The position numbers and the translations under genes were made by a program. DNA of 64,000 nucleotides. Source: Argentina anserina (taxonomy: Eukaryota > Streptophyta > Magnoliopsida > Rosales > Rosaceae). The first letter of the stretch is position 1; every line of letters starts with the position of its first letter. Positions 23,801-37,108 of the stretch are shown in pieces. The notes beneath the pieces were generated by a model. That model had not been told where the DNA came from, ran no database searches, and saw only the letters and a program-made list of their open reading frames with translations. The stretch covers positions 372,001 through 436,000 of the forward strand of contig NW_026089409.1 of the NCBI RefSeq assembly GCF_933775445.1, given 5' to 3'.

Positions 23801-24345
23801 AATACAATAGAAACTCGCATCAGAAGCCTTACAGAAAGATACTGAAACGAGAAATGAAAAGATACACAATTGGAATAGTAAAGATACGCAAACGATGTAA
23901 AGATACACAATTGGAATAGTAAACATACGCAAACGATGTAAAGATATTCAGTTTGAAAGAAACACACTCCCACACTTGCAAAACTCTCAAATACAATAGA
24001 AACTCGCATCAGAAGCCTTACAGAAAGATACTCAAACGAGAAATGAAAAGATACACAATTGGAATAGTAAAGATACGCAAACGATGTAAAGATACACAAT
24101 TGGAATAGTAAAGATACGCAAACGATTTAAGATACTCAGTTTGAAAGAAACACACTCCCACACTTGCAAAACTCTCAAATTCAATAGAAACTCGCATCAG
24201 AAAGCCTTACAGAAAGATACTCAAACGAGAAATGAAAAGATACACAATTGGAATAGTAAAGATACGCAAACGATGTAAAGATACACAATTGGAATAGTAA
24301 AGATACGCAAACGATGTAAAGATACTCAGTTTGAAAGAAACACAC
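17808..24345. repeat. Two-copy tandem duplication, period 3240 bp
   Basis: Sequence at 17808-21105 recurs at 21048-24345. Shared diagnostic variants include acaatcgg, gaaagagacac and caaacgtgaaatg. Only two differences were noticed: T/G at 20172/23412 and C/G at 20604/23844. The repeat ends where cactccc at 21106 faces caccccc at 24346. This is one of the most homogeneous and presumably most recent amplifications in the window. Confidence 0.85.
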
Positions 24346-25802
24346 CCCCACACTTGCAAAACTCTCAAATACAATAGAAACTCGCATCAGAAGCCTTACA
24401 GAAAGATACTCAAACGAGAAATGAAAAGATACACAATTGGAATAGTAAAGATACGCAAACGATGTAAAGATACTCAGTTTGAAAGAAACACACTCCCAGA
24501 CTTGCAAAACTCTCAAATACAATAGAAACTCGCATCAGAAGCCTTACAGAAAGATACTCAAACGAGAAATGAAAAGATACACAATTGGAATAGTAAAGAT
24601 ACGCAAACGATGTAAAGATACACAATTGGAATAGTAAACATACGCAAACGATGTAAAGATACTCAGTTTGAAAGAAACACACTCCCACACTTGCAAAACT
24701 CTCAAATACAATAGAAACTCGCATCAGAAGCCTTACAGAAAGATACTCAAACGAGAAATGAAAAGATACACAATTGGAATAGTAAAGATACGCAAACGAT
24801 GTAAACATACACAATTGGAATAGTAAACATACGCAAACGATGTAAAGATACTCAGTTTGAAAGAAACACACTCCCACACTTGCAAAACTCTCAAATACAA
24901 TAGAAACTCGCATCAGAAGCCTTACAGAAAGATACTCAAACGAGAAATGAAAAGATACACAATTGGAATAGTAAAGATACGCAAACGATGTAAAGATACA
25001 CAATTGGAATAGTAAAGATACGCAAACGATTTAAGATACTCAGTTTGAAAGAAACACACTCCCACACTTGCAAAACTCTCAAATTCAATAGAAACTCGCA
25101 TCAGAAAGCCTTACAGAAAGATACTCAAACGAGAAATGAAAAGATACACAATTGGAATAGTAAAGATACGCAAACGATGTAAAGATACACAATTGGAATA
25201 GTAAAGATACGCAAACGATGTAAAGATACTCAGTTTGAAAGAAACACACCCCCACACTTGCAAAACTCTCAAATACAATAGAAACTCGCATCAGAAGCCT
25301 TATAGAAAGATACTCAAACGAGAAATGAAAAGATACACAATTGGAATAGTAAAGATACGCAAACGATGTAAAGATACTCAGTTTGAAAGAAACACACTCC
25401 CACACTTGCAAAACTCTCAAATTCAATAGAAACTCGCATCAGAAAGCCTTACAGAAAGATACTCAAACGAGAAATGAAAAGATAGACAATTGGAATAGTA
25501 AAGATACGCAAACGATGTAAAGATACACAATTGGAATAGTAAAGATACGCAAACGATGTAAAGATACTCAGTTTGAAAGAAACACACCCCCACACTTGCA
25601 AAACTCTCAAATACAATAGAAACTCGCATCAGAAGCCTTACAGAAAGATACTCAAACGAGAAATGAAAAGATACACAATTGGAATAGTAAAGATACGCAA
25701 ACGATGTAAAGATACACAATTGGAATAGTAAAGATACGCAAACGATTTAAGATACTCAGTTTGAAAGAAACACACTCCCACACTTGCAAAACTCTCAAAT
25801 TC

Positions 25803-28130
25803 AATAGAAACTCGCATCAGAAAGCCTTACAGAAAGATACTCAAACGAGAAATGAAAAGATACACAATTGGAATAGTAAACATACGCAAACGATGTAAAG
25901 ATACTCAGTTTGAAAGAAACACACTCCCACACTTGCAAAACTCTCAAATACAATAGAAACTCGCATCAGAAGCCTTACAGAAAGATACTCAAACGAGAAA
26001 TGAAAAGATACACAATTGGAATAGTAAAGATACGCAAACGATGTAAAGATACACAATTGGAATAGTAAAGATACGCAAACGATGTAAAGATACACAATTG
26101 GAATAGTAAAGATACGCAAACGATTTAAGATACTCAGTTTGAAAGAAACACACTCCCACACTTGCAAAACTCTCAAATTCAATAGAAACTCGCATCAGAA
26201 AGCCTTACAGAAAGATACTCAAACGAGAAATGAAAAGATACACAATTGGAATAGTAAACATACGCAAACGATGTAAAGATACTCAGTTTGAAAGAAACAC
26301 ACTCCCACACTTGCAAAACTCTCAAATACAATAGAAACTCGCATCAGAAGCCTTACAGAAAGATACTCAAACGAGAAATGAAAAGATACACAATTGGAAT
26401 AGTAAAGATACGCAAACGATGTAAAGATACACAATTGGAATAGTAAAGATACGCAAACGATTTAAGATACTCAGTTTGAAAGAAACACACTCCCACACTT
26501 GCAAAACTCTCAAATTCAATAGAAACTCGCATCAGAAAGCCTTACCGAAAGATACTCAAACGAGAAATGAAAAGATACACAATTGGAATAGTAAAGATAC
26601 GCAAACGATGTAAAGATACACAATTGGAATAGTAAAGATACGCAAACGATGTAAAGATACTCAGTTTGAAAGAAACACACCCCCACACTTGCAAAACTCT
26701 CAAATACAATAGAAACTCGCATCAGAAGCCTTATAGAAAGATACTCAAACGAGAAATGAAAAGATACACAATTGGAATAGTAAAGATACGCAAACGATGT
26801 AAAGATACTCAGTTTGAAAGAAACACACTCCCACACTTGCAAAACTCTCAAATTCAATAGAAACTCGCATCAGAAAGCCTTACAGAAAGATACTCAAACG
26901 AGAAATGAAAAGATACACAATTGGAATAGTAAAGATACGCAAACGATGTAAAGATACACAATTGGAATAGTAAAGATACGCAAACGATGTAAAGATACTC
27001 AGTTTGAAAGAAACACACCCCCACACTTGCAAAACTCTCAAATACAATAGAAACTCGCATCAGAAGCCTTACAGAAAGATACTCAAACGAGAAATGAAAA
27101 GATACACAATTGGAATAGTAAAGATACGCAAACGATGTAAAGATACACAATTGGAATAGTAAAGATACGCAAACGATTTAAGATACTCAGTTTGAAAGAA
27201 ACACACTCCCACACTTGCAAAACTCTCAAATTCAATAGAAACTCGCATCAGAAAGCCTTACAGAAAGATACTCAAACGAGAAATGAAAAGATACGCAATT
27301 GGAATAGTAAAGATACGCAAACGATGTAAAGATACTCAGTTTGAAAGAAACACACTCCCAGACTTGCAAAACTCTCAAATACAATAGAAACTCGCATCAG
27401 AAGCCTTACAGAAAGATACTCAAACGAGAAATGAAAAGATACACAATTGGAATAGTAAAGATACGCAAACGATGTAAAGATACACAATTGGAATAGTAAA
27501 CATACGCAAACGATGTAAAGATACTCAGTTTGAAAGAGACACACTCCCACACTTGCAAAACTCTCAAATACAATAGAAACTCGCATCAGAAGCCTTACAG
27601 AAAGATACTCAAACGAGAAATGAAAAGATACACAATTGGAATAGTAAAGATACGCAAACGATGTAAAGATACACAATTGGAATAGTAAACATACGCAAAC
27701 GATGTAAAGATACTCAGTTTGAAAGAAACACACTCCCACACTTGCAAAACTCTCAAATACAATAGAAACTCGCATCAGAAGCCTTACAGAAAGATACTCA
27801 AACGAGAAATGAAAAGATACACAATTGGAATAGTAAAGATACGCAAACGATGTAAAGATACACAATTGGAATAGTAAAGATACGCAAACGATTTAAGATA
27901 CTCAGTTTGAAAGAAACACACTCCCACACTTGCAAAACTCTCAAATTCAATAGAAACTCGCATCAGAAAGCCTTACAGAAAGATACTCAAACGAGAAATG
28001 AAAAGATACACAATTGGAATAGTAAAGATACGCAAACGATGTAAAGATACACAATTGGAATAGTAAAGATACGCAAACGATGTAAAGATACTCAGTTTGA
28101 AAGAAACACAACCCCACACTTGCAAAACTC
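25803..28130. repeat. Satellite duplication, copy B1 (pairs with 28962-31289, offset 3159)
   Basis: This 2.3-kb block recurs 3159 bp downstream. It contains the first 229-bp monomer and the rare variants accgaaag, ttatagaaag, gatacgcaattgg and gaaagagacac in the same order. One private change is cacagttgc near 29093 in the second copy. Confidence 0.8.
25904..26132. repeat. 229-bp satellite monomer with three 41-bp blocks
   Basis: The interval between the landmarks at 25904 and 26133 contains the agatacacaattgg...gatgtaa block three times in tandem, the last ending in the gatttaag variant. It is the next step of the 148/189-bp series and shows that the 41-bp block changes copy number as a unit. 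Confidence 0.95.
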
Positions 28131-28961
28131 TCAAATACAATAGAAACTCGCATCAGAAGCCTTACAGAAAGATACTCAAACGAGAAATGAAAAGATACAC
28201 AATTGGAATAGTAAAGATACGCAAACGATGTAAAGATACTCAGTTTGAAAGAAACACACTCCCAGACTTGCAAAACTCTCAAATACAATAGAAACTCGCA
28301 TCAGAAGCCTTACAGAAAGATACTCAAACGAGAAATGAAAAGATACACAATTGGAATAGTAAAGATACGCAAACGATGTATAGATACACAATTGGAATAG
28401 TAAACATACGCAAACGATGTAAAGATACTCAGTTTGAAAGAAACACACTCCCACACTTGCAAAACTCTCAAATACAATAGAAACTCGCATCAGAAGCCTT
28501 ACAGAAAGATACTCAAACGAGAAATGAAAAGATACACAATTGGAATAGTAAAGATACGCAAACGATGTAAAGATACTCAGTTTGAAAGAAACACACTCCC
28601 ACACTTGCAAAACTCTCAAATTCAATAGAAACTCGCATCAGAAAGCCTTACAGAAAGATACTCAAACGAGAAATGAAAAGATACACAATTGGAATAGTAA
28701 AGATACGCAAACGATGTAAAGATACTCAGTTTGAAAGAAACACACTCCCAGACTTGCAAAACTCTCAAATACAATAGAAACTCGCATCAGAAGCCTTACA
28801 GAAAGATACTCAAACGAGAAATGAAAAGATACACAATTGGAATAGTAAAGATACGCAAACGATGTAAAGATACACAATCGGAATAGTAAACATACGCAAA
28901 CGATGTAAAGATACTCAGTTTGAAAGAGACACACTCCCACACTTGCAAAACTCTCAAATAC

Positions 28962-31289
28962 AATAGAAACTCGCATCAGAAAGCCTTACAGAAAGATACT
29001 CAAACGAGAAATGAAAAGATACACAATTGGAATAGTAAACATACGCAAACGATGTAAAGATACTCAGTTTGAAAGAAACACACTCCCACAGTTGCAAAAC
29101 TCTCAAATACAATAGAAACTCGCATCAGAAGCCTTACAGAAAGATACTCAAACGAGAAATGAAAAGATACACAATTGGAATAGTAAAGATACGCAAACGA
29201 TGTAAAGATACACAATTGGAATAGTAAAGATACGCAAACGATGTAAAGATACACAATTGGAATAGTAAAGATACGCAAACGATTTAAGATACTCAGTTTG
29301 AAAGAAACACACTCCCACACTTGCAAAACTCTCAAATTCAATAGAAACTCGCATCAGAAAGCCTTACAGAAAGATACTCAAACGAGAAATGAAAAGATAC
29401 ACAATTGGAATAGTAAACATACGCAAACGATGTAAAGATACTCAGTTTGAAAGAAACACACTCCCACACTTGCAAAACTCTCAAATACAATAGAAACTCG
29501 CATCAGAAGCCTTACAGAAAGATACTCAAACGAGAAATGAAAAGATACACAATTGGAATAGTAAAGATACGCAAACGATGTAAAGATACACAATTGGAAT
29601 AGTAAAGATACGCAAACGATTTAAGATACTCAGTTTGAAAGAAACACACTCCCACACTTGCAAAACTCTCAAATTCAATAGAAACTCGCATCAGAAAGCC
29701 TTACCGAAAGATACTCAAACGAGAAATGAAAAGATACACAATTGGAATAGTAAAGATACGCAAACGATGTAAAGATACACAATTGGAATAGTAAAGATAC
29801 GCAAACGATGTAAAGATACTCAGTTTGAAAGAAACACACCCCCACACTTGCAAAACTCTCAAATACAATAGAAACTCGCATCAGAAGCCTTATAGAAAGA
29901 TACTCAAACGAGAAATGAAAAGATACACAATTGGAATAGTAAAGATACGCAAACGATGTAAAGATACTCAGTTTGAAAGAAACACACTCCCACACTTGCA
30001 AAACTCTCAAATTCAATAGAAACTCGCATCAGAAAGCCTTACAGAAAGATACTCAAACGAGAAATGAAAAGATACACAATTGGAATAGTAAAGATACGCA
30101 AACGATGTAAAGATACACAATTGGAATAGTAAAGATACGCAAACGATGTAAAGATACTCAGTTTGAAAGAAACACACCCCCACACTTGCAAAACTCTCAA
30201 ATACAATAGAAACTCGCATCAGAAGCCTTACAGAAAGATACTCAAACGAGAAATGAAAAGATACACAATTGGAATAGTAAAGATACGCAAACGATGTAAA
30301 GATACACAATTGGAATAGTAAAGATACGCAAACGATTTAAGATACTCAGTTTGAAAGAAACACACTCCCACACTTGCAAAACTCTCAAATTCAATAGAAA
30401 CTCGCATCAGAAAGCCTTACAGAAAGATACTCAAACGAGAAATGAAAAGATACGCAATTGGAATAGTAAAGATACGCAAACGATGTAAAGATACTCAGTT
30501 TGAAAGAAACACACTCCCAGACTTGCAAAACTCTCAAATACAATAGAAACTCGCATCAGAAGCCTTACAGAAAGATACTCAAACGAGAAATGAAAAGATA
30601 CACAATTGGAATAGTAAAGATACGCAAACGATGTAAAGATACACAATTGGAATAGTAAACATACGCAAACGATGTAAAGATACTCAGTTTGAAAGAGACA
30701 CACTCCCACACTTGCAAAACTCTCAAATACAATAGAAACTCGCATCAGAAGCCTTACAGAAAGATACTCAAACGAGAAATGAAAAGATACACAATTGGAA
30801 TAGTAAAGATACGCAAACGATGTAAAGATACACAATTGGAATAGTAAACATACGCAAACGATGTAAAGATACTCAGTTTGAAAGAAACACACTCCCACAC
30901 TTGCAAAACTCTCAAATACAATAGAAACTCGCATCAGAAGCCTTACAGAAAGATACTCAAACGAGAAATGAAAAGATACACAATTGGAATAGTAAAGATA
31001 CGCAAACGATGTAAAGATACACAATTGGAATAGTAAAGATACGCAAACGATTTAAGATACTCAGTTTGAAAGAAACACACTCCCACACTTGCAAAACTCT
31101 CAAATTCAATAGAAACTCGCATCAGAAAGCCTTACAGAAAGATACTCAAACGAGAAATGAAAAGATACACAATTGGAATAGTAAAGATACGCAAACGATG
31201 TAAAGATACACAATTGGAATAGTAAAGATACGCAAACGATGTAAAGATACTCAGTTTGAAAGAAACACACCCCCACACTTGCAAAACTC
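28962..31289. repeat. Satellite duplication, copy B2
   Basis: This is the second copy of the 3159-bp-offset block. Its right part also takes part in the 1958-bp tandem duplication, so one source segment was amplified more than once. Confidence 0.8.
29063..29291. repeat. Second 229-bp monomer with three 41-bp blocks
   Basis: The landmarks at 29063 and 29292 are 229 bp apart. The interior matches the monomer at 25904 and lies at the same place in the 3159-bp-offset duplication, so the triplication happened once and was then copied. Confidence 0.95.
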
Positions 31290-33249
31290 TCAAATTCAAT
31301 AGAAACTCGCATCAGAAAGCCTTACAGAAAGATACTCAAACGAGAAATGAAAAGATACACAATTGGAATAGTAAACATACGCAAACGATGTAAAGATACT
31401 CAGTTTGAAAGAAACACACTCCCACACTTGCAAAACTCTCAAATACAATAGAAACTCGCATCAGAAGCCTTACAGAAAGATACTCAAACGAGAAATGAAA
31501 AGATACACAATTGGAATAGTAAAGATACGCAAACGATGTAAAGATACACAATTGGAATAGTAAAGATACGCAAACGATTTAAGATACTCAGTTTGAAAGA
31601 AACACACTCCCACACTTGCAAAACTCTCAAATTCAATAGAAACTCGCATCAGAAAGCCTTACCGAAAGATACTCAAACGAGAAATGAAAAGATACACAAT
31701 TGGAATAGTAAAGATACGCAAACGATGTAAAGATACACAATTGGAATAGTAAAGATACGCAAACGATGTAAAGATACTCAGTTTGAAAGAAACACACCCC
31801 CACACTTGCAAAACTCTCAAATACAATAGAAACTCGCATCAGAAGCCTTATAGAAAGATACTCAAACGAGAAATGAAAAGATACACAATTGGAATAGTAA
31901 AGATACGCAAACGATGTAAAGATACTCAGTTTGAAAGAAACACACTCCCACACTTGCAAAACTCTCAAATTCAATAGAAACTCGCATCAGAAAGCCTTAC
32001 AGAAAGATACTCAAACGAGAAATGAAAAGATACACAATTGGAATAGTAAAGATACGCAAACGATGTAAAGATACACAATTGGAATAGTAAAGATACGCAA
32101 ACGATGTAAAGATACTCAGTTTGAAAGAAACACACCCCCACACTTGCAAAACTCTCAAATACAATAGAAACTCGCATCAGAAGCCTTACAGAAAGTTACT
32201 CTAACGAGAAATGAAAAGATACACAATTGGAATAGTAAAGATACGCAAACGATGTAAAGATACACAATTGGAATAGTAAAGATACGCAAACGATTTAAGA
32301 TACTCAGTTTGAAAGAAACACACTCCCACACTTGCAAAACTCTCAAATTCAATAGAAACTCGCATCAGAAAGCCTTACAGAAAGATACTCAAACGAGAAA
32401 TGAAAAGATACGCAATTGGAATAGTAAAGATACGCAAACGATGTAAAGATACTCAGTTTGAAAGAAACACACTCCCAGACTTGCAAAACTCTCAAATACA
32501 ATAGAAACTCGCATCAGAAGCCTTACAGAAAGATACTCAAACGAGAAATGAAAAGATACACAATTGGAATAGTAAAGATACGCAAACGATGTAAAGATAC
32601 ACAATTGGAATAGTAAACATACGCAAACGATGTAAAGATACTCAGTTTGAAAGAGACACACTCCCACACTTGCAAAACTCTCAAATACAATAGAAACTCG
32701 CATCAGAAGCCTTACAGAAAGATACTCAAACGAGAAATGAAAAGATACACAATTGGAATAGTAAAGATACGCAAACGATGTAAAGATACACAATTGGAAT
32801 AGTAAACATACGCAAACGATGTAAAGATACTCAGTTTGAAAGAAACACACTCCCACACTTGCAAAACTCTCAAATACAATAGAAACTCGCATCAGAAGCC
32901 TTACAGAAAGATACTCAAACGAGAAATGAAAAGATACACAATTGGAATAGTAAAGATACGCAAACGATGTAAAGATACACAATTGGAATAGTAAAGATAC
33001 GCAAACGATTTAAGATACTCAGTTTGAAAGAAACACACTCCCACACTTGCAAAACTCTCAAATTCAATAGAAACTCGCATCAGAAAGCCTTACAGAAAGA
33101 TACTCAAACGAGAAATGAAAAGATACACAATTGGAATAGTAAAGATACGCAAACGATGTAAAGATACACAATTGGAATAGTAAAGATACGCAAACGATGT
33201 AAAGATACTCAGTTTGAAAGAAACACACCCCCACACTTGCAAAACTCTC
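29312..33249. repeat. Two-copy tandem duplication, period 1958 bp
   Basis: Sequence at 29312-31291 recurs at 31270-33249. The order of accgaaag, ttatagaaag, gatacgcaattgg and gaaagagacac is preserved. The second copy has two private substitutions (gaaagttactctaacg) near 32194-32202. Confidence 0.8.
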
Positions 33250-35342
33250 AAATACAATAGAAACTCGCATCAGAAGCCTTACAGAAAGATACTCAAACGA
33301 GAAATGAAAAGATACACAATTGGAATAGTAAAGATACGCAAACGATGTAAAGATACTCAGTTTGAAAGAAACACACTCCCAGACTTGCAAAACTCTCAAA
33401 TACAATAGAAACTCGCATCAGAAGCCTTACAGAAAGATACTCAAACGAGAAATGAAAAGATACACAATTGGAATAGTAAAGATACGCAAACGATGTATAG
33501 ATACACAATTGGAATAGTAAACATACGCAAACGATGTAAAGATACTCAGTTTGAAAGAAACACACTCCCACACTTGCAAAACTCTCAAATACAATAGAAA
33601 CTCGCATCAGAAGCCTTACAGAAAGATACTCAAACGAGAAATGAAAAGATACACAATTGGAATAGTAAAGATACGCAAACGATGTAAAGATACACAATTG
33701 GAATAGTAAAGATACGCAAACGATGTAAAGATACTCAGTTTGAAAGAAACACACCCCCACACTTGCAAAACTCTCAAATACAATAGAAACTCGCATCAGA
33801 AGCCTTACAGAAAGATACTCAAACGAGAAATGAAAAGATACACAATTGGAATAGTAAAGATACGCAAACGATGTAAAGATACACAATTGTAATAGTAAAG
33901 ATACGCAAACGATTTAAGATACTCAGTTTGAAAGAAACACACTCCCACACTTGCAAAACTCTCAAATTCAATAGAAACTCGCATCAGAAAGCCTTACAGA
34001 AAGATACTCAAACGAGAAATGAAAAGATACGCAATTGGAATAGTAAAGATACGCAAACGATGTAAAGATACTCAGTTTGAAAGAAACACACTCCCAGACT
34101 TGCAAAACTCTCAAATACAATAGAAACTCGCATCAGAAGCCTTACAGAAAGATACTCAAACGAGAAATGAAAAGATACACAATTGGAATAGTAAAGATAC
34201 GCAAACGATGTAAAGATACACAATTGGAATAGTAAACATACGCAAACGATGTAAAGATACTCAGTTTGAAAGAGACACACTCCCACACTTGCAAAACTCT
34301 CAAATACAATAGAAACTCGCATCAGAAGCCTTACAGAAAGATACTCAAACGAGAAATGAAAAGATACACAATTGGAATAGTAAAGATACGCAAACGATGT
34401 AAAGATACACAATTGGAATAGTAAACATACGCAAACGATGTAAAGATACTCAGTTTGAAAGAAACACACTCCCACACTTGCAAAACTCTCAAATACAATA
34501 GAAACTCGCATCAGAAGCCTTACAGAAAGATACTCAAACGAGAAATGAAAAGATACACAATTGGAATAGTAAAGATACGCAAACGATGTAAAGATACACA
34601 ATTGGAATAGTAAAGATACGCAAACGATTTAAGATACTCAGTTTGAAAGAAACACACTCCCACACTTGCAAAACTCTCAAATTCAATAGAAACTCGCATC
34701 AGAAAGCCTTACAGAAAGATACTCAAACGAGAAATGAAAAGATACACAATTGGAATAGTAAAGATACGCAAACGATGTAAAGATACACAATTGGAATAGT
34801 AAAGATACGCAAACGATGTAAAGATACTCAGTTTGAAAGAAACACACCCCCACACTTGCAAAACTCTCAAATACAATAGAAACTCGCATCAGAAGCCTTA
34901 CAGAAAGATACTCAAACGAGAAATGAAAAGATACACAATTGGAATAGTAAAGATACGCAAACGATGTAAAGATACTCAGTTTGAAAGAAACACACTCCCA
35001 GACTTGCAAAACTCTCAAATACAATAGAAACTCGCATCAGAAGCCTTACAGAAAGATACTCAAACGAGAAATGAAAAGATACACAATTGGAATAGTAAAG
35101 ATACGCAAACGATGTATAGATACACAATTGGAATAGTAAACATACGCAAACGATGTAAAGATACTCAGTTTGAAAGAAACACACTCCCACACTTGCAAAA
35201 CTCTCAAATACAATAGAAACTCGCATCAGAAGCCTTACAGAAAGATACTCAAACGAGAAATGAAAAGATACACAATTGGAATAGTAAAGATACGCAAACG
35301 ATGTAAAGATACACAATTGGAATAGTAAAGATACGCAAACGA
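31995..35342. repeat. Two-copy tandem duplication, period 1619 bp
   Basis: Sequence at 31995-33723 recurs at 33614-35342, sharing gatacgcaattgg (about 32408/34027), gaaagagacac and gatgtatagatac (33495/35114). It overlaps the 1958-bp duplication, which shows successive overlapping unequal exchanges. Limits are approximate. Confidence 0.75.
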
Positions 35343-35424
35343 TTTAAGATACTCAGTTTGAAAGAAACACACTCCCACACTTGCAAAACTCTCAAATTCA
35401 ATAGAAACTCGCATCAGAAAGCCT

Positions 35425-37108
35425 TACAGAAAGATACTCAAACGAGAAATGAAAAGATACACAATTGGAATAGTAAAGATACGCAAACGATGTAAAGATA
35501 CACAATTGGAATAGTAAAGATATGCAAACGATGTAAAGATACTCAGTTTGAAAGAAACACACCCCCACACTTGCAAAACTCTCAAATACAATAGAAACTC
35601 GCATCAGAAGCCTTACAGAAAGATACTCAAACGAGAAATGAAAAGATACACAATTGGAATAGTAAAGATACGCAAACGATGTAAAGATACTCAGTTTGAA
35701 AGAAACACACTCCCAGACTTGCAAAACTCTCAAATACAATAGAAACTCGCATCAGAAGCCTTACAGAAAGATACTCAAACGAGAAATGAAAAGATACACA
35801 ATTGGAATAGTAAAGATACGCAAACGATGTAAAGATACACAATTGGAATAGTAAACATACGCAAACGATGTAAAGATACTCAGTTTGAAAGAAACACACT
35901 CCCACACTTGCAAAACTCTCAAATACAATAGAAACTCGCATCAGAAGCCTTACAGAAAGATACTCAAACGAGAAATGAAAAGATACACAATTGGAATAGT
36001 AAAGATACGCAAACGATGTAAAGATACACAATTGGAATAGTAAAGATACGCAAACGATGTAAAGATACTCAGTTTGAAAGAAACACACCCCCACACTTGC
36101 AAAACTCTCAAATACAATAGAAACTCGCATCAGAAGCCTTACAGAAAGATACTCAAACGAGAAATGAAAAGATACACAATTGGAATAGTAAAGATACGCA
36201 AACGATGTAAAGATACACAATTGGAATAGTAAAGATACGCAAACGATTTAAGATACTCAGTTTGAAAGAAAAACACTCCCACACTTGCAAAACTCTCAAA
36301 TTCAATAGAAACTCGCATCAGAAAGCCTTACAGAAAGATACTCAAACGAGAAATGAAAAGATACACAATTGGAATAGTAAAGATACGCAAACGATGTAAA
36401 GATACACAATTGGAATAGTAAAGATACGCAAACGATGTAAAGATACTCAGTTTGAAAGAAACACACCCCCACACTTGCAAAACTCTCAAATACAATAGAA
36501 ACTCGCATCAGAAGCCTTACAGAAAGATACTCAAACGAGAAATGAAAAGATACACAATTGGAATAGTAAAGATACGCAAACGATGTAAAGATACTCAGTT
36601 TGAAAGAAACACACTCCCACACTTGCAAAACTCTCAAATTCAATAGAAACTCGCATCAGAAAGCCTTACAGAAAGATACTCAAACGAGAAATGAAAAGAT
36701 ACACAATTGGAATAGTAAAGATACGCAAACGATGTAAAGATACTCAGTTTGAAAGAAACACACTCCCAGACTTGCAAAACTCTCAAATACAATAGAAACT
36801 CGCATCAGAAGCCTTACAGAAAGATACTCAAACGAGAAATGAAAAGATACACAATTGGAATAGTAAAGATACGCAAACGATGTAAAGATACACAATTGGA
36901 ATAGTAAACATACGCAAACGATGTAAAGATACTCAGTTTGAAAGAAACACACTCCCACACTTGCAAAACTCTCAAATACAATAGAAACTCGCATCAGAAG
37001 CCTTACAGAAAGATACTCAAACGAGAAATGAAAAGATACACAATTGGAATAGTAAAGATACGCAAACGATGTAAAGATACATAATTGGAATAGTAAAGAT
37101 ACGCAAAC
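35425..37108. repeat. Satellite duplication, copy C1 (pairs with 39598-41281, offset 4173)
   Basis: This 1.7-kb block recurs 4173 bp downstream. It is tied by the rare variant gaaaaacactccc at about 36267 and 40440. The intervening 2.5 kb contains a different variant set (gaaaaaatacac, acgtaaacg), so this is a spaced duplication. Confidence 0.75.

Noticed and set aside
17808..24345. Link between the 3240-bp satellite duplication period and the 3240-bp LTR of element 2
   Set aside because: The sequences are unrelated; the equal numbers are a coincidence.
8284..35342. Kilobase duplications as pure assembly artefacts
   Set aside because: Copies have private substitutions and different offsets, which argues for real duplications, although the 3240-bp pair is so similar that read-level confirmation would be decisive.
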